From Datisca glomerata (lineage: Eukaryota > Streptophyta > Magnoliopsida > Cucurbitales > Datiscaceae): a stretch of 64,000 nt of DNA. The notes beneath the pieces are model-generated. The model searched no databases. It had not been told where the DNA came from and worked only from the letters and a program-made list of their open reading frames with translations. The translations under genes were made by a program, and so were the position numbers. Positions 45,131 through 56,740 of the stretch are shown here, piece by piece. Numbering within the stretch: position 1 is the stretch's first letter; every line of letters begins with the position of its first letter. Location of the stretch: contig QANY01002235.1 of the NCBI GenBank assembly GCA_003255025.1, forward strand, positions 1,208,260 to 1,272,259, read 5' to 3'.

Positions 45131-46671
45131 AAAAACACCATTAAGATTCTTTCCCCATAAACCACTTCTACACCTAATAATTTCCATCAACAATTAATGA
45201 TATTCAAAATAAATATTTAAATAAATCATGAATACTAAAATAAAAGTCAATTCCATCATATATAACTATCAAAATAAGTATTCCAAGAGAGAATATTTAA
45301 GGTTTAAGTCACAAAACATAAGTTAAAGTATCAAAATATTCTTCACAAATCTCAGCATCGTGAGTAGTCTTGGGGTCCCCTCTTCGACCCGCGCACTATT
45401 TAGTTCCAACATATACTCCTGAAAATTCTTATGTTAGTAAAACTGTCAACAAGCAAATCCAAATTTGGACAGAACCGCCCCTAAAACTATGCAACCCGAA
45501 ACAAAAAAGGAGCCAAACCTGCAAGCATAGAACATGAAGCAAAGCAGAAAACTAAGCAGACCACAACAAGCCAACCAAGGACAAAAACAGGACCAATCGA
45601 AGGGAGACATGCCTTTATAACTCATATATAGTTCTAACCATGTTGGATGACAGTGAGTAATATGTATTATGTAATATGCCAAACATGCGAACTTTAAAAA
45701 TGAAGTAAGCAATGTATAACGTGGTTGCCTCTTCACATTCTTTCCTTGCACGAAACGGGTTTAGTCATTGTTTCATACAAAGGAGACACTAGTCACTTCA
45801 CCCCAAGTCCCATCTACAGCCCACCAAACTCCCTGTTTTGTACGTATGGTTGGAGGAAAATTAAAGCATCTAAACAAAGAGTATTTCTTTGTTAATTCGA
45901 CAGAGTAAATCCTATTATTAATTCGACGTCTACCTGATTATGCTCCGAACATTGTTGACAATATGTATCACAACTCTCTTAACAAAGAGTATTTCTTTCT
46001 TATCATATCTACGTCTAGGAGTATCTAATCTAGACATCATAGAATAATACATGCCTAATCCCTGAGGGATTGTATAGAGTCTATAGACAGTCCTATGAAG
46101 ATAATCAATGGAAAAGCAGAAGAGATTGCTATATGAGAATTTACACGAGATCTTAAACTGCCCAATGAAATTATACCACCATGAGAGAGTATCGAGTATG
46201 AAATTTATTAATAGCATAACAGCGCAAATGCACAGCAGAGTTATAACTCATATAACAAAAACATATATAGTTGTCAAATGTTACTTACATAGCTTGATTG
46301 AGCCACCGTGTTGATCCAAGCATTAGACGTACATAGCTTGATTGAGTCACCGTGTTGATCCAAGCATTAGACGTACGTATTTAAGATATGAGTGTCATGA
46401 AATAACTCAATTTGAGTGAGCATTCTCCGGTTTGACGTCTCTATTCAAACAAAATAAATATCAAAATATTAGTAATATTATAAACATTAGTAAATAATAC
46501 AATCAACATAGTTTATACTTTTTTTCTCTCGATAGTGAAAAAAGGTTCAAAGCCATTTTTATGATTATATGACAAAATCTTTCTATTCCATGAATTTGTC
46601 ATTGATGTTTGTTATAAAACATTACAAGTTAATAAATTCCAGACTACTAGATAATCATTAAACGATTAAAT
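45131..46671. other. CACTA interior, no gene recognised
   Basis: It holds a 44-bp unit (CATAGCTTGATTGAGCCACC and on) duplicated in tandem at about 46287-46374. A 101-codon minus-strand frame at 45446-45751 is hydrophobic and cysteine-rich but unmatched. Confidence 0.5.
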
Positions 46672-47110
46672 TACCTTGAATTTTGGTGTATCCCAAAGAT
46701 GGCATAACCAATGCCAGTCTTCTTCATCCACCCGGTTTGGAAGGATGGTTTCGTGCCTCCTCAGGATCATCAAATTTGAGATAACGACCGCACATCGTGC
46801 TCTTGTAATCACTATATGTTGCAGCAGACTCTTTTATATAGTCGGACATAACTTTGTTCCCTTCAAAATCAAATCAAACCTACATAAAAAAAATAAGTTA
46901 AATTATATGTATAAATATACTAATGTTTAAAAACACAATTATTGCTAACACAATACACTTTACCTTCAATCTGTCTACTATAGTACTCTTAAAAGAGTCT
47001 GGCACTTTGCTCCAGCCATTATGTCGAAGTGGTGCAAATTGACGTACTATAGTACCAATTTCATTTCGAAATTGAGGGGGTAAAAGTACCAACAGGCATT
47101 GTGTTTGGAT
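46672..47110 (-). pseudogene. CACTA-associated Transposase_24-type (TNP1-like) gene fragment
   Basis: On the minus strand PPQFRNEIGTIVRQFAPLRH and NGWSKVPDSFKSTIVDRLK (47085-46965) is followed by a GT donor (GTAAAG). A T-rich acceptor lies near 46884, and then FDFEGNKVMSDYIKESAATY, SDYKSTMCGRYLKF and DDPEEAR. After one frameshift (near 46745) NRVDEEDWHWLCHLWDTPKF closes the piece. This exon pair is the conserved core of plant CACTA/Ptta-type transposases, which bind the subterminal repeats. N- and C-terminal parts are missing, so it is a remnant. Confidence 0.75.
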
Positions 47111-47745
47111 TCCTTCTCTAAACCGGACAAAAACGTGCCTTCTATCCTCTAGTGCAACATATCTTCATGTGATTGGCTACCATGCAATACGTATGTCAAA
47201 TGTTAGTTTCTAGTGAACTGTTTTGTTCTATCATGCATTCTAGCTAAGCTAATAAATATTAATTAATTATCCCAGCTCACTACTCATAAAAACCAGTGAC
47301 TAATAGTTACCATAAAAACTAATCTATATGGTCAAGACTAAGTACAAACAGAATAAGTAAAAACTAAGCGAAAGTTGTTTAAAGCTCACCTTGCACAGCA
47401 ATCACTGAATATGAAAATGTCGGAATACTACAGTGGTTGATGTATTCAGTTTTTCAGATGGAATCTGAATGTATTGATTTTAGCGTTCTTTAGCTGTTAT
47501 ATTTTACAGGCTGTGATAATGCTTATGATAAGAAAATACTGATAGGAGGGTAATTTGACATCTTTAAAGGGTAGCTGGTATTTGTTAATGAATTCTAAGT
47601 CCATGAACCAAGGTAACAAGGAAAAAAACAACATTCAGTAGTGAAACAAGTAACGCATAACATAGTAAATTCATTGAGATGGACAACAATCCAAGCACTC
47701 TCAGGTCTGCTTTCTTCTCCTAATGGACCAACAAATACCCTTGTT
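47111..47745. other. Spacer between captured gene and transposase fragment
   Basis: The first 200-300 bp below 47745 on the minus strand would be the 3' UTR of the 78-codon gene. No further coding signal. Confidence 0.4.
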
Positions 47746-47982
47746 TCACTTAGTGGAGTTCTTGTTATTCCGGCGGTTGGTAATCCATTTGATCCCAGTG
47801 AGAGTTCGACTTTTAATCTTTTGAACACCCAAAATGGCAGCTGCTTTGGCTTTTGTGAATCCAGCCTTTGAATCTGCATTCTTGTTACTGTCCTTTCGGG
47901 TCTTAGTGCTGTTCTCTTCTTCCATTGCACCAATACCTCCTGCACCCCATTGATCTGCCCAGCTAGGTGCTTCAGTAGCCAT
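47746..47982 (-). CDS. Small uncharacterised plant protein ('PSWADQWG' family), captured by the CACTA element
   Basis: The frame is complete: 78 codons plus stop, ATG at 47982. The protein starts MATEAPSWADQWGAGGIGAM, a conserved N-terminus of a small plant protein family of unknown function. It continues with a lysine-rich, Ala-containing part (KAGFTKAKAAAILGVQKIKS) and a basic tail. There is no signal peptide, membrane span or known catalytic motif. Upstream, CTCTCAG followed by GTACAATTC at about 48052 and a TTAAAG near 47998 suggest a leader intron, and CCCATATATGATAC near 48168 a TATA box. The gene therefore kept genomic structure when the transposon took it up. Family recognition is from memory; function unknown. 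Confidence 0.75.
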   Translation of the reverse strand: MATEAPSWADQWGAGGIGAMEEENSTKTRKDSNKNADSKAGFTKAKAAAILGVQKIKSRTLTGIKWITNRRNNKNSTK

Positions 47983-47997
47983 TATGATCACAATCTT

Positions 47998-48658
47998 TAA
48001 CCCAACAAAATGACACACACACACGCACAGAGAGAGAGAGAGTATGAATTGTACCTGAGAGTAACACTGAGTAAGATTGAGAAATATGAAGAGGGAATCA
48101 GAGGTACTTACAAGAAGTTGCTGAAGGAACTTTTATTTTAGCAATTAAAGAAGCCGGAAAAAAGTATCATATATGGGTGGGCTGTCTGTCTTTAACCCAT
48201 TCTTACCTTTTTTAAAGGACTTAGCCAACTATAGAGATTACCAGTTAATGAAGCAAACTATGTTCGGTATTGTCCTTTCTTTTTTATAATCCTCATCATA
48301 ATCCTATGACATCTCTTTTGATTAAGATATTTAATCCGAAACAGAATCATGATATAATTGGCCTAAGTGTCCACTTGTAGTCATCCAATAAAAAACTTTA
48401 TCAATAATTGAAATTTTGGGTGTTTTACCAGACTGATAAATCCCTCTCGTTCACCAGAAATTTCTGCAATAATCCAAGTCAACTTACTAAATCAGCAATA
48501 ATCATCAAATTTCAGCAGAAATTTCAGAAAAACAGAAAAAAGAAAACTTACCCAAACAGTGACCCAAATCAATGGAAAAATCTACCCAAATCATAGAAGA
48601 GCGTACCCAAATTGCAAAAAAAAAAACTTATCCAACTCGCGAATCGCGGAACTGGAAG
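47998..48658 (-). other. Leader, putative promoter and flank of the captured gene
   Basis: It contains a (GA)n/(CT)n run (48028-48042), the putative leader intron and exon, and AT-rich promoter DNA. It ends at the copia duplication GGAAG (48654-48658). Confidence 0.45.
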
Positions 48659-49158
48659 TGTTAGATTCAAAATTCTTTCGATATAAATCGTATCTCAATA
48701 AAACTCAAGATCTCATATTGAACACATCAAGAATCAAAACAATTATAGAGCGGAAGCGTACCAAAATCCATGACGATAGATTGCTGTTTAGAGCCGAGCG
48801 GTTGGTCTTCCATATCTACACGATTCTCTATCCGAGATTCTCCTTTGATAAAGCATCTCAGTTTTCTCTCTAACAATGTGATATTAGGGAGAATAAAATG
48901 ATTTTCAGTTATCGTGTGACTTGAGAACCATAACCACTAGATAATTTATCTTTTAGTATTTCTATTTTATCCCATCATAAAAATAGAAATTACCTTAAAG
49001 TTTCTGCACATTAAAGGGTGCACAACCTATCAGATACATTAAAATCTCAATTATCCAAATCTTAGTAAATCACTTTTAATTGAGTTTAACTTTATTTGAC
49101 AGTCCGCAACACATAATTATTTTATACATAAGCCCAATGTTGGATTAATGATCCAATA
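48659..49158 (-). repeat. 3' LTR of the nested copia element
   Basis: It is aligned over its whole length with 54925-55425. Its outer end starts TATTGGATCATTAATCC where the other LTR has TGTTGGATCC, so the TG terminus has mutated to TA. Confidence 0.9.
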
Positions 49159-51930
49159 ATCTCCCACTTGGACTATGTGTTAAGCCTTATAATTATGTTT
49201 TGCCAAAAATAACTGAACGCGTTCAACTTTTTTGTCATTACCAATGTATCTATAACCAATCCGGTCCATCAATCATACCTACATAGGATCAAAGCGACCT
49301 CTGTTACATCAATTGTAACTCAACTCATCAATTATCATGTATATCAATATAACTGAATGACATTGATTATGATGTGGATGTGTAGCATGAAAATTTCATG
49401 TAATGTGATCTTAACATGCCTATTTCCAATTGGTCTTCCGTAAACCTTAGTGAGATAAAACCATACATAAATCAGAGTGTGAATATAAAAAAACTTTATT
49501 TTTGCGGAAAATAACCTTAAAATATCCATAAACCAAAATGACTGAAAAATATGTCTATATGGAAAGGAGCATCTAAAAATAAAATAAAAAAACTCCCACT
49601 AGAACTGAATATCCTCAACTGATATGACACCCATGTGAGCAGTGTGTTTATGAAACACCTTGGGTGGCAATCCCATAGTAAGCGGATCCGCAATCATGGA
49701 GTTTGTTCCGATGTGCTCTATAGACAATTTTTCACTCTGAACTCTTTCTTTAATAACCAGGAACTTGATGTTTATGAACTTTGACTTTGTTGAGCTCCTG
49801 TTGTTATTAGAATAAAGAAATGCTGATTTATTGACAAAATATCTTTATTGGTCTCTGAATACTATCCATTATGCGTAGCCCGATGATAAAATTTCACAAC
49901 CATATTCTGTGATTGGACGTATCATAACATGCTATAAACTCTGCTGCCATGGTAGAAGAGGCTATAAGAGACTGTTTAGCACTCTTCCAGGAGACAGCAC
50001 CTCCAGCAAGCAGTAAAATATTGCCCGACGTAGATTTCATACTATCTTGGCATCCAGCAGAGTCGAAGTCTGTATATCTAACGATCTCAATCTGATCCAA
50101 CCTCTGAAATGTGAGTATGTAATATTTTATTCTCTGTAAGTACCGTAAGACCCGTTTAGCTACATTTCAATGGTCTATGCATGGATTGCTTAAGTATCTT
50201 CCCAACAAACTAGTCACGTACGCAATATCAAGACGTGTACAAACTTGAGCATACATTAGACTCCCTACTACCGAGGCATAGGGAATCTTCTGCATTTCAT
50301 TTTCCTCAAAATCATTTTTAGGGCACTGATTGAGACCAAACTTGTCTCCCTTAGCTACAAGGGTATCACCTGGTTTACAGTCTTGCATTCCATATCTCTT
50401 AAGGACTTTTTTGATATAGCTCTTTTGTGATAATCCTAGAATACCCTGAGAACGATCGCGGTGTATTTGGATTCCTAATACAAAAGAGGTTTCACCAAGA
50501 TCTTTCATCATAAAATTCTTAGCTAGAAATCTCTTGGTGTCGTGCAATAAGCCTATATCGTTGCTGGCAAGCAAAATGTCATCCACATATAAAATCAGAA
50601 AAATATGCTTGCTCCCACAAAACTTATGGTATATACAATCATCGACTAAATTCATCTTAAAACCAAACGAGATGATCACTTGATGAAATTTGAAATACCA
50701 TTGTCGAGATGCCTACTTGAGTCCATAGATGGATTTCTGAAGTTTGTAAACCATATTCTTTGGATCTTCTGACACAAAGTTTTCTAGTTGCATATTGTCT
50801 CTTCAATGTCACCATTGAGAAACACTGTCTTTACATCCATATGATGTAGCTCAAGATTGAAATGCGCCACCAATGCCATTATAATCCTGAAAGAGTCTTT
50901 CATAGAAACCGGAGAGAAAGTCTTTTTATAGTCAATGCCTTCTTTCTATGTAAAGCCCTTTGTGACAAGACGAGCATTGTGTCTTTCCACATTACCTTTT
51001 GAATCCCTCTTGGTCTTAAAAATCCATTTGCAGCCAATGAGTTTCGCACGATCTAGTAATGGAACAAGATCTCACACGTCATTGTCTTTCATGGGCTTAA
51101 TTTTCTCATTCATGGCATCGATCCACTTTTGAGAGTTAGAGCTTTCCATGGCTTGATGGAAGTTGATCAAATCGTCTTCCATCACACCAATGTCAACATC
51201 ATACTCTTGGAGAAATACAATGTAATCATCTGGCACTGCACTTCTTCTCTCTCTAGTGGATCTTCTCAATGGTATAGGTTCTTGAGGTGCTAGTGTTTGT
51301 TCTTCCGAAACAATCTCTTGAATGAGAGGTTCTCTGATATTGTCTTGATGTGTTATGTCATAGGCAATGTCAGGAACACAGTCCTAATCAATGCTAATAA
51401 CACCTGTGGGAATATCAACATATTCCTCCTGAAGGACAAAATCCTGAACCGTATCTCCCCCGGCAAACTCGGCATCCTCAAAGAACCGGACATTTCCTGT
51501 CTAAAAAATTGACTTGGTTGTGGGATCATAAAACTTGTACCCACTGGATCTTACAGAGTATCCAACAAAATAACAACTCACCGTCTATAAGTCTAACTTA
51601 TTTTCATTAGCCTTATACGGCATTGCCTCAGCTGGACATCCCCAAACGTGCAAATGCCTTAAACTAGGTTTCTTGCCGGTCCAAAGCTCATATGGGGTTT
51701 TGATAGTCGCTTTAGTTGGAACTCTGTTAAGGATATATGTTGCAGCCTTAAGTGCTTTACCCTAGAGTGATTCTGGTATGGTTGAATGACTAATTATACT
51801 CATAACCATGTCCTTAAGCGTTCTGTTTCATCTTTCAGCAACACCATTCATAGTGGGCGAACTCGGCATAATGTACTGTGGGACGATACCGCATTCCTCT
51901 AGGAATTTAGCAAACGGTCCTGGATGTTAT
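49159..51930 (-). pseudogene. Nested copia: integrase C-terminus, RT and RNase H
   Basis: Minus-strand order: RHLHVWGCPAEAMPYKANENK (about 51650-51590), TRERRSAVPDDYIVFLQEYD (about 51250), WIDAMNEKIKPMKDNDV-stop, then MDVKTVFLNGDIEET (about 50820). The catalytic LILYVDDILLASNDIGLLHD (50600-50540) and MKDLGETSFVLGIQIH follow. YASVVGSLMYAQVCTRLDIA (50280-50220) and RYTDFDSAGCQDSMKSTSG (about 50070) close it. In RNase H the usual Y-S-D-S-D-F-A-G is altered to Y-T-D-F-D-S-A-G. The YVDD motif is intact but reading frames are interrupted at least six times. Confidence 0.85.
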
Positions 51931-52298
51931 TCACCTGAACCATCATATCTGCCATAGTACTTACCACCACGGTCAGATCTGACGCTCTTAATCATTTTGT
52001 TGAATTGATTCTCAATTTCAGCCTTAAAATTTTTGAACATGTCCAATGACTGAGACTTTTCATGAAAGAGATATATGTAGCCATATCTAGAATAATCGTC
52101 TATGAACGTTATAAAATATTGTTGACCATTCCAAACCACTGAAGAGAATGACCCACAAATATCCGTATGAATAAGTTCTAAGACGTTCTGAGTCCTGTTG
52201 GCTTCAAATCTCCTTTTATCGGTTTGTTTTCCCTTTATGCAATTAACACAAACGTTAAAATCTGTGAAATCTAAGGGACCGAGAATTTCGTCTGACAC
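51927..52298 (-). pseudogene. Nested copia integrase core
   Basis: An open run of 123 codons reads VCVNCIKGKQTDKRRFEANR, then HTDICGSFSSVVWNGQQYFI and TFIDDYSRYGYIYLFHEKSQ. The two catalytic Asp of the D,D-35-E triad are in HTDICG and KSVRSDRGGKYY. Beyond 51927 the third segment reads MNGVAER-stop. Inactive because of stops. Confidence 0.85.
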
Positions 52299-52531
52299 AA
52301 GTCTCTCTATTCACCGTCTGGAGATGCGACCTAATCTCTTGTGCCATAACGTACCTGAATTCTCACTGGTTAATTTTATTTTAGTACCTCGTGTACTTAA
52401 TTGTAGGGATTCTTTAAATGAAGTAATTATTTCAAGTAAATAAAAAGTTATCATATCCTGATAAAACACCGGAACTGAACTGAAATTGAATCACGAAACA
52501 AACTAAATTTTTCATTTCCAAAAGAATAAAC

Positions 52532-53725
52532 TTAACCAGCTTTGTCTAAAACAGAAATAGAAATCAAATTTCGTCTAAAGGACGGTACAATAAAAATTTC
52601 ATCAACATCCAAATAATATCCAGTTTTTAATAATAATCTAAATTTTTCTATTGCTTCAACCTCAGCCGTCTTGCCATTGCTCACGTAGATGAATCTTTCA
52701 ACATCATTTGACTTTCGGCAATGCATGCAACCCTACATAGACACACTGATGTGAGTTGTTACACCAGAATTTATCCACCATGTGTGTCTAGGAACCAAAC
52801 TTAAACTAACCTCAGAACAAACCAAATTAAGAAGCCTACATTTCTTAGCACGCCAAGCATGATAGTTGGTGCATTGCTTCTTCCTATGTCCTTCATCTCC
52901 ACAGAAGAAACAACCATTACCTTCCACGTTTACCGGTTTCTTTTGTTGTTTCTTATGCGATGCTATATCCACAGCTTCCTTATCATTTTTCATTTTCTTT
53001 CCCTTACCCTTATCCTTAGAGGTAGAGGCCAGGTAAGCACTTTCTGTCTTATCATGTTTCACTCTTTCCTCTTCCTGAACACAGTGTGAGATGAGCTTAT
53101 TCAGAGACAAAGTCTCTTTCTGACAATTATAGCTTACCTTAAACTGGCTAAACTGTGCCAGAAGGGATATCAAAACCAAATACACAAGCAAGTCCTCAGA
53201 GAGTTTAAGCCTCAGTGCTTTTAACCTTAAAACAATATGAGACATTTTCATAATGTATTCCCTGATATTACCTTTACCTTTATACCTTTTTAAAATTAAG
53301 TCCGACAAGAGCATACCAAATTTTATCTTTTCATTCTTGACAAACCTCTTTTCAATGTATGCAAGGAAATCTTTAGCTGTAGTTATCTTTTCTGATATAG
53401 TGCCCCTGAATGCTTCTGGAATAACCTTCTTCATGATAAACATACACATGCGATTTGATCTCTCCCACCTTTCCATCTCCCTTTTATCATTAGAGGTACT
53501 CTTATCGGTAAGAGGTGCAGGAGAATCAGTCCTTAACGTAAAATCGAGATCCATGACTCCAAGAACTATCAAGAGATTATTTTTCCAGGACTTGAAGTTT
53601 GAGCCATTTAGAACTGGAATTGAATTGATGTTGGCCGTGATACTAGCAGGAGTGATAGCTGAACAGAGAACAATTAAGCTCACATAAATTCCAAATAACA
53701 ATAATAATTCAAACAATAGTAACAA
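52532..53725 (-). pseudogene. Nested copia Gag-protease region
   Basis: A 330-codon frame (53725-52733) holds the Gag domain (PVLNGSNFKSWKNNLLIVLG ... TTAKDFLAYIEKRFV ... NIREYIMKMSHIVLRLKALR) and the zinc knuckle CFFCGDEGHRKKQC (near residues 273-286). The protease start is WWINSGVTTHISVSM, where the catalytic Asp of D-S-G is Asn. A TAG then interrupts the frame, and CMHCRKSNDVERFIYVSNGK through SFRRNLISISVLDKAG continue to 52532. The first 25 residues before the Gag domain are leader-like and probably not used. Confidence 0.85.
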
Positions 53726-53759
53726 TTAACCCATCACAAGGCACCAAACGCTTCATTAA

Positions 53760-54908
53760 TATTGTGACTTTGGCAAAAAAATATTAACTTGTAAGTGATG
53801 TCTTGGTGTAGTAATCAAACACTGATGATAAATAACATGTCAAACAAGAAAGATTTATTGTTCACATGTAAAACTGAATAATCATCACATATTTATTATC
53901 ACAGAAGCACATGTAATTCTGTCAAATAATTATCTTCCTTTGGACCGATAAATATTCACATAAGTTAACGACACACATAACCTTTTATATTTCAAGACAA
54001 ACCAATTTTCACAAGAGATGTCACTTTGGCGACATGTTACTTCAACTAATTCATCTTAAAATATATATAACATACTAATATTCCAATTTAAAATTGTATC
54101 AAATTTAAACCTTAAATTAATTGATAAACAATTAATTTTACGATTATTTGAAATTGTTTTGAAAATATTTTAACCAAAAAACTGAAAACAATCAAAACAA
54201 TCCATTAGATAATCCTTAAAAATTGTTTTGAAATTATTATAACCCAAAAAAACCAAAAATAATCAAAACAATCTATTTTGAAAGTTCTTAAATTAAAAAT
54301 TAATTTTACTATCCTTAAAAATTAATTTAAAAAATGATTCATCAAATTAATCATGAATTAATTTAAATAAAATAATTAAAAAATATTTAACTAAATAATG
54401 AATAAAAAGGGGTGAGTCCAGCCCTCCCAAAATTGGGTGTGGGTTTCACCCATAGCCTATGCCTGATGACTGTGGGCTAGCCCACAGTCATTTAAACTTA
54501 TTATTTTTTAAACTGTTAATGGGTTGGATCAACCCAACCCGTGTCCAACCCTAGGGTTTTCATCTTTAGTGACTTACGGCCAAGGCGGCCTCCACTACTT
54601 GTTGTAGCGGCAAAGGTTGCGGCTCCGGCAGACAGCCGCGGCTAGGGCCGCGACTCTTCCACACAGCCGCGGCCTCCTCAGACAGCCGTGGCTTTCTTCT
54701 TCAGACAGTCGCGGCTTCTCCTTATCGGTGCGGCAAAACGCCACGCCGATCATCTTTCACCAAACAAAAAATAGCGAAAAAATTGTTCTCAAATCTAATA
54801 CATTGTCAAACAATTATTAAATTAAAGGATACTAAAACGTAAACACAAAAATACCTATAATCATGGATCTAGAACTTAATAGATCGATTTTCAATGATTC
54901 AACATGAG
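53760..54908 (-). other. Nested copia 5' untranslated interior
   Basis: Between primer site and gag, over 1.1 kb of AT-rich leader plus a short block with repeated CAGACAGCCGCGGCT motifs (54620-54740), which is unusual in its GC content. No coding similarity. Confidence 0.5.
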
Positions 54909-54923
54909 TTGCTCCGATACCAA
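54909..54923 (-). other. Nested copia primer-binding site
   Basis: On the minus strand TTGGTATCGGAGCAAC follows the LTR end CTAACA. It matches the plant initiator-Met tRNA complement except for G in place of A. Confidence 0.8.
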
Positions 54924-54924
54924 T

Positions 54925-55425
54925 TGTTAGATTCAAAATCCTTTCGATAAACCGTATCTCAATAAAACCCAAGATCTCATACTGAACACATCAAGAATCA
55001 AAACAATTATACAGTGGAAGCGTACCTGAATCCATGATGATAGATTATTGTTTAGAACCGAGCGGTTGGCCTTCCAGATCTACACGATTCTCTATCCGAG
55101 ATTCTCTTTTGATAAAACCTCTCAGTTTTCTCTCTAACGATATGATATTAGGGAGAATAGAATGGAATCTAGTTATCGTGTGACCTGGGGAGCATAACCA
55201 CTTATAGATAATTCATCTTTTAGTATTTCTATTTTAGCCCATCATAAAAATAGAAATTACCCCAAAATCTCTACACATTAAAGGGTCCACAACCTATCAG
55301 ATACATTAGAACCCCAATTATCCAAACCTTAGTAGATCACTTTTAATTGAGTTTAACTTTATTTGACTGTGTGCAACACATAATTATTTTACACATAAGT
55401 CCAATGTTGGATTAAGGATCCAACA
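54925..55425 (-). repeat. 5' LTR of the nested copia element
   Basis: On the minus strand it runs from TGTTGGATCCTTAATCC to GAATCTAACA (TG...CA). The 5-bp duplication GGAAG follows at 55426-55430. Confidence 0.92.
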
Positions 55426-55430
55426 GGAAG

Positions 55431-56220
55431 AACTTATCCCAACCGTTTGTGCTTCACAGTGGTGCTTCGAGTTAGAGATCCAAGATCTGGGCATATGGTA
55501 ACAATCAAGTTGTACGCTAGTCGAACATAAATCTATAAAATGGTGGCCGTTGAGCGTCGACAACTAAACTGTGAACGGTGGTCGTCGATTTCTGCAGTAG
55601 TCACCGGTCGTGGAGTAGCCACTCGCTCAGGACTAGATTAAGTACTTTAACCCTTTTTTTAAGTGAAAGAGAGGGAAGGGGAAGGGGAAGCTCGGGGAAG
55701 AAGGGAGGAGGGGTGTCGGGGAAGATGGGGAAGGGGAAGGGATGAGTCGCAGGGATGGTGTGAGCCACGGAGGGGGTTGAGAGGGGATGAGTCGCGGAGG
55801 GGGTTGAGTCGTGGAGGGGGTTGAGTCCCTGGTTGAGAGGGGGTTTATTGTTTTCATAAACTGACGTAGTTTTTATGTGACCTTTACCGATGAATTTAAA
55901 TTTTCGTCGGTAAAAGCCTGTTAAATAATTAACGCCTTTTAATGCCCTTTTAGCAATGGTGTTTTTCGTCACTAAAAGTTACAATTATATTTTTGGCGAC
56001 GAATATCCACATTTCATTGCTAAATGTCTTTATTCCACTATACTATTTGTCGACGAATATACGATTTTGTCAGTAAATGTTATGGATTTTGGTGCTCTCA
56101 ACAAAAACATTTGGTGCCCTAATGTTTAGCGATGGAATTCATATTTCGTCGGTAAAAGGCTATTTTATCGACGAAATTTACTTCGTCGGTAAAAAACTCA
56201 TCGCTAATGAGCGAATTTCC
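55431..56220. repeat. CACTA right arm: subterminal repeats and a G-rich minisatellite
   Basis: Bases 55655-55850 form a GA-rich minisatellite (GAGTCGCGGAGGGGGTTGAG units), which causes long Pro-rich artefact frames on the minus strand. From 55860 to 56220 the CGTCGGTAAAAG/TCGCTAAATG-type subterminal repeats lead to the terminus. Confidence 0.75.
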
Positions 56221-56230
56221 CGTAGTGAAT

Positions 56231-56411
56231 CTTGCTGCTGAGATAAGAACTTCTGGCATCCGGTTCCATTGTGGTTGGAACAGAATCAAACGAGAAAGGC
56301 GGCCCTAAGCTCCGTCCAGCTTTTAAAACGGCGTCGGTCCCCCACGTATTGATTCTAAGCCAAGGCTCGCCCCTCCACCATCTCTAACTTCTCTGTTTTT
56401 GTCATCGGGTT
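56231..56411 (-). pseudogene. Ty3/gypsy Gag, N-terminal part, separated by the CACTA insertion
   Basis: The minus strand reads VEGRALAWNQYVGDRRRFKS then WTELRAAFLVRF, with a further NGTGCQKFLSQQQD. This is the segment that precedes the SVKDFIDRFE stretch in gypsy Gag proteins. It joins 44715 if the CACTA element and one AAT copy are removed. Beyond 56412 the sequence changes abruptly to a copia LTR. Confidence 0.75.
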
Positions 56412-56740
56412 GAAGTAAGTAATCATCATCTAATGGGAAAAAACTACCACATTGATGGAAGGTGCCTATAAATTATATCCCCTTAGAATTTGGTCATCTC
56501 CCAATCCTAATTAAGACTCAGTACACCATCACTAAATGTGCTTGAAGATCTAAATGGTTAAAGAGGGAGAAATCAATTTTACATCAAATGATACAACAAG
56601 AAGTAAATAGGTTCTACAATGGCTAACAATATGTTCTCTATAATTATGTAATGTGTATGTAAAAATCATGAAATTCTAAAGATCTAAACAAAGTATTTTA
56701 TGCATAATTGATTAGTCGCATGATAAATAGAAAGCTTACA
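56412..56740 (+). repeat. Truncated 5' LTR of the third copia element
   Basis: Aligned with 63302-63617 (shared start around CATCTAATGGGAAAAAACTA). It ends AAAGCTTACA, followed by TGTGATATCAGAAC, a decayed initiator-Met primer site. Confidence 0.85.

Larger units (their letters stand above)
48659..55425 (-). mobile_element. Complete copia retrotransposon nested in the CACTA element
   Basis: Two LTRs of about 500 bp (48659-49158 and 54925-55425) bound the element. Five-base duplications GGAAG flank it at 48654-48658 and 55426-55430. On the minus strand the 5' LTR is followed by the primer site TTGGTATCGGAGC (one mismatch to the initiator-Met tRNA complement). The interior runs gag, protease, integrase, RT, RNase H, and a purine tract AAGTGGGAGAT stands next to the 3' LTR. 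The coding region has many stops. The LTRs differ at several tens of positions by eye, so it is not a recent insertion. Confidence 0.92.
44716..56227 (-). mobile_element. CACTA (En/Spm) transposon carrying a captured gene, split by a copia element
   Basis: The left terminus CACTACAAGAAATTTC (44716) and the right terminus, read inward on the minus strand, CACTACGGGAAATTCG (56227) are matching terminal inverted repeats. Both lead into TTAGCGA and TCGTCGGTAAAAG-type subterminal repeats for several hundred bp. The 3-bp duplication AAT is at 44713-44715 and 56228-56230. The host is a gypsy gag whose two halves fit. Without the nested copia (6.77 kb) the element is about 4.7 kb, too short for a complete tnpA/tnpD set, so it is non-autonomous. 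Confidence 0.88.

Noticed and set aside
53253..53687. 144-codon plus-strand frame
   Set aside because: It is the antisense shadow of the copia gag frame at 52733-53725.
55601..55972. Proline-rich minus-strand frame that might look like a cell-wall protein
   Set aside because: It translates a G-rich minisatellite in the CACTA right arm and then subterminal repeats.
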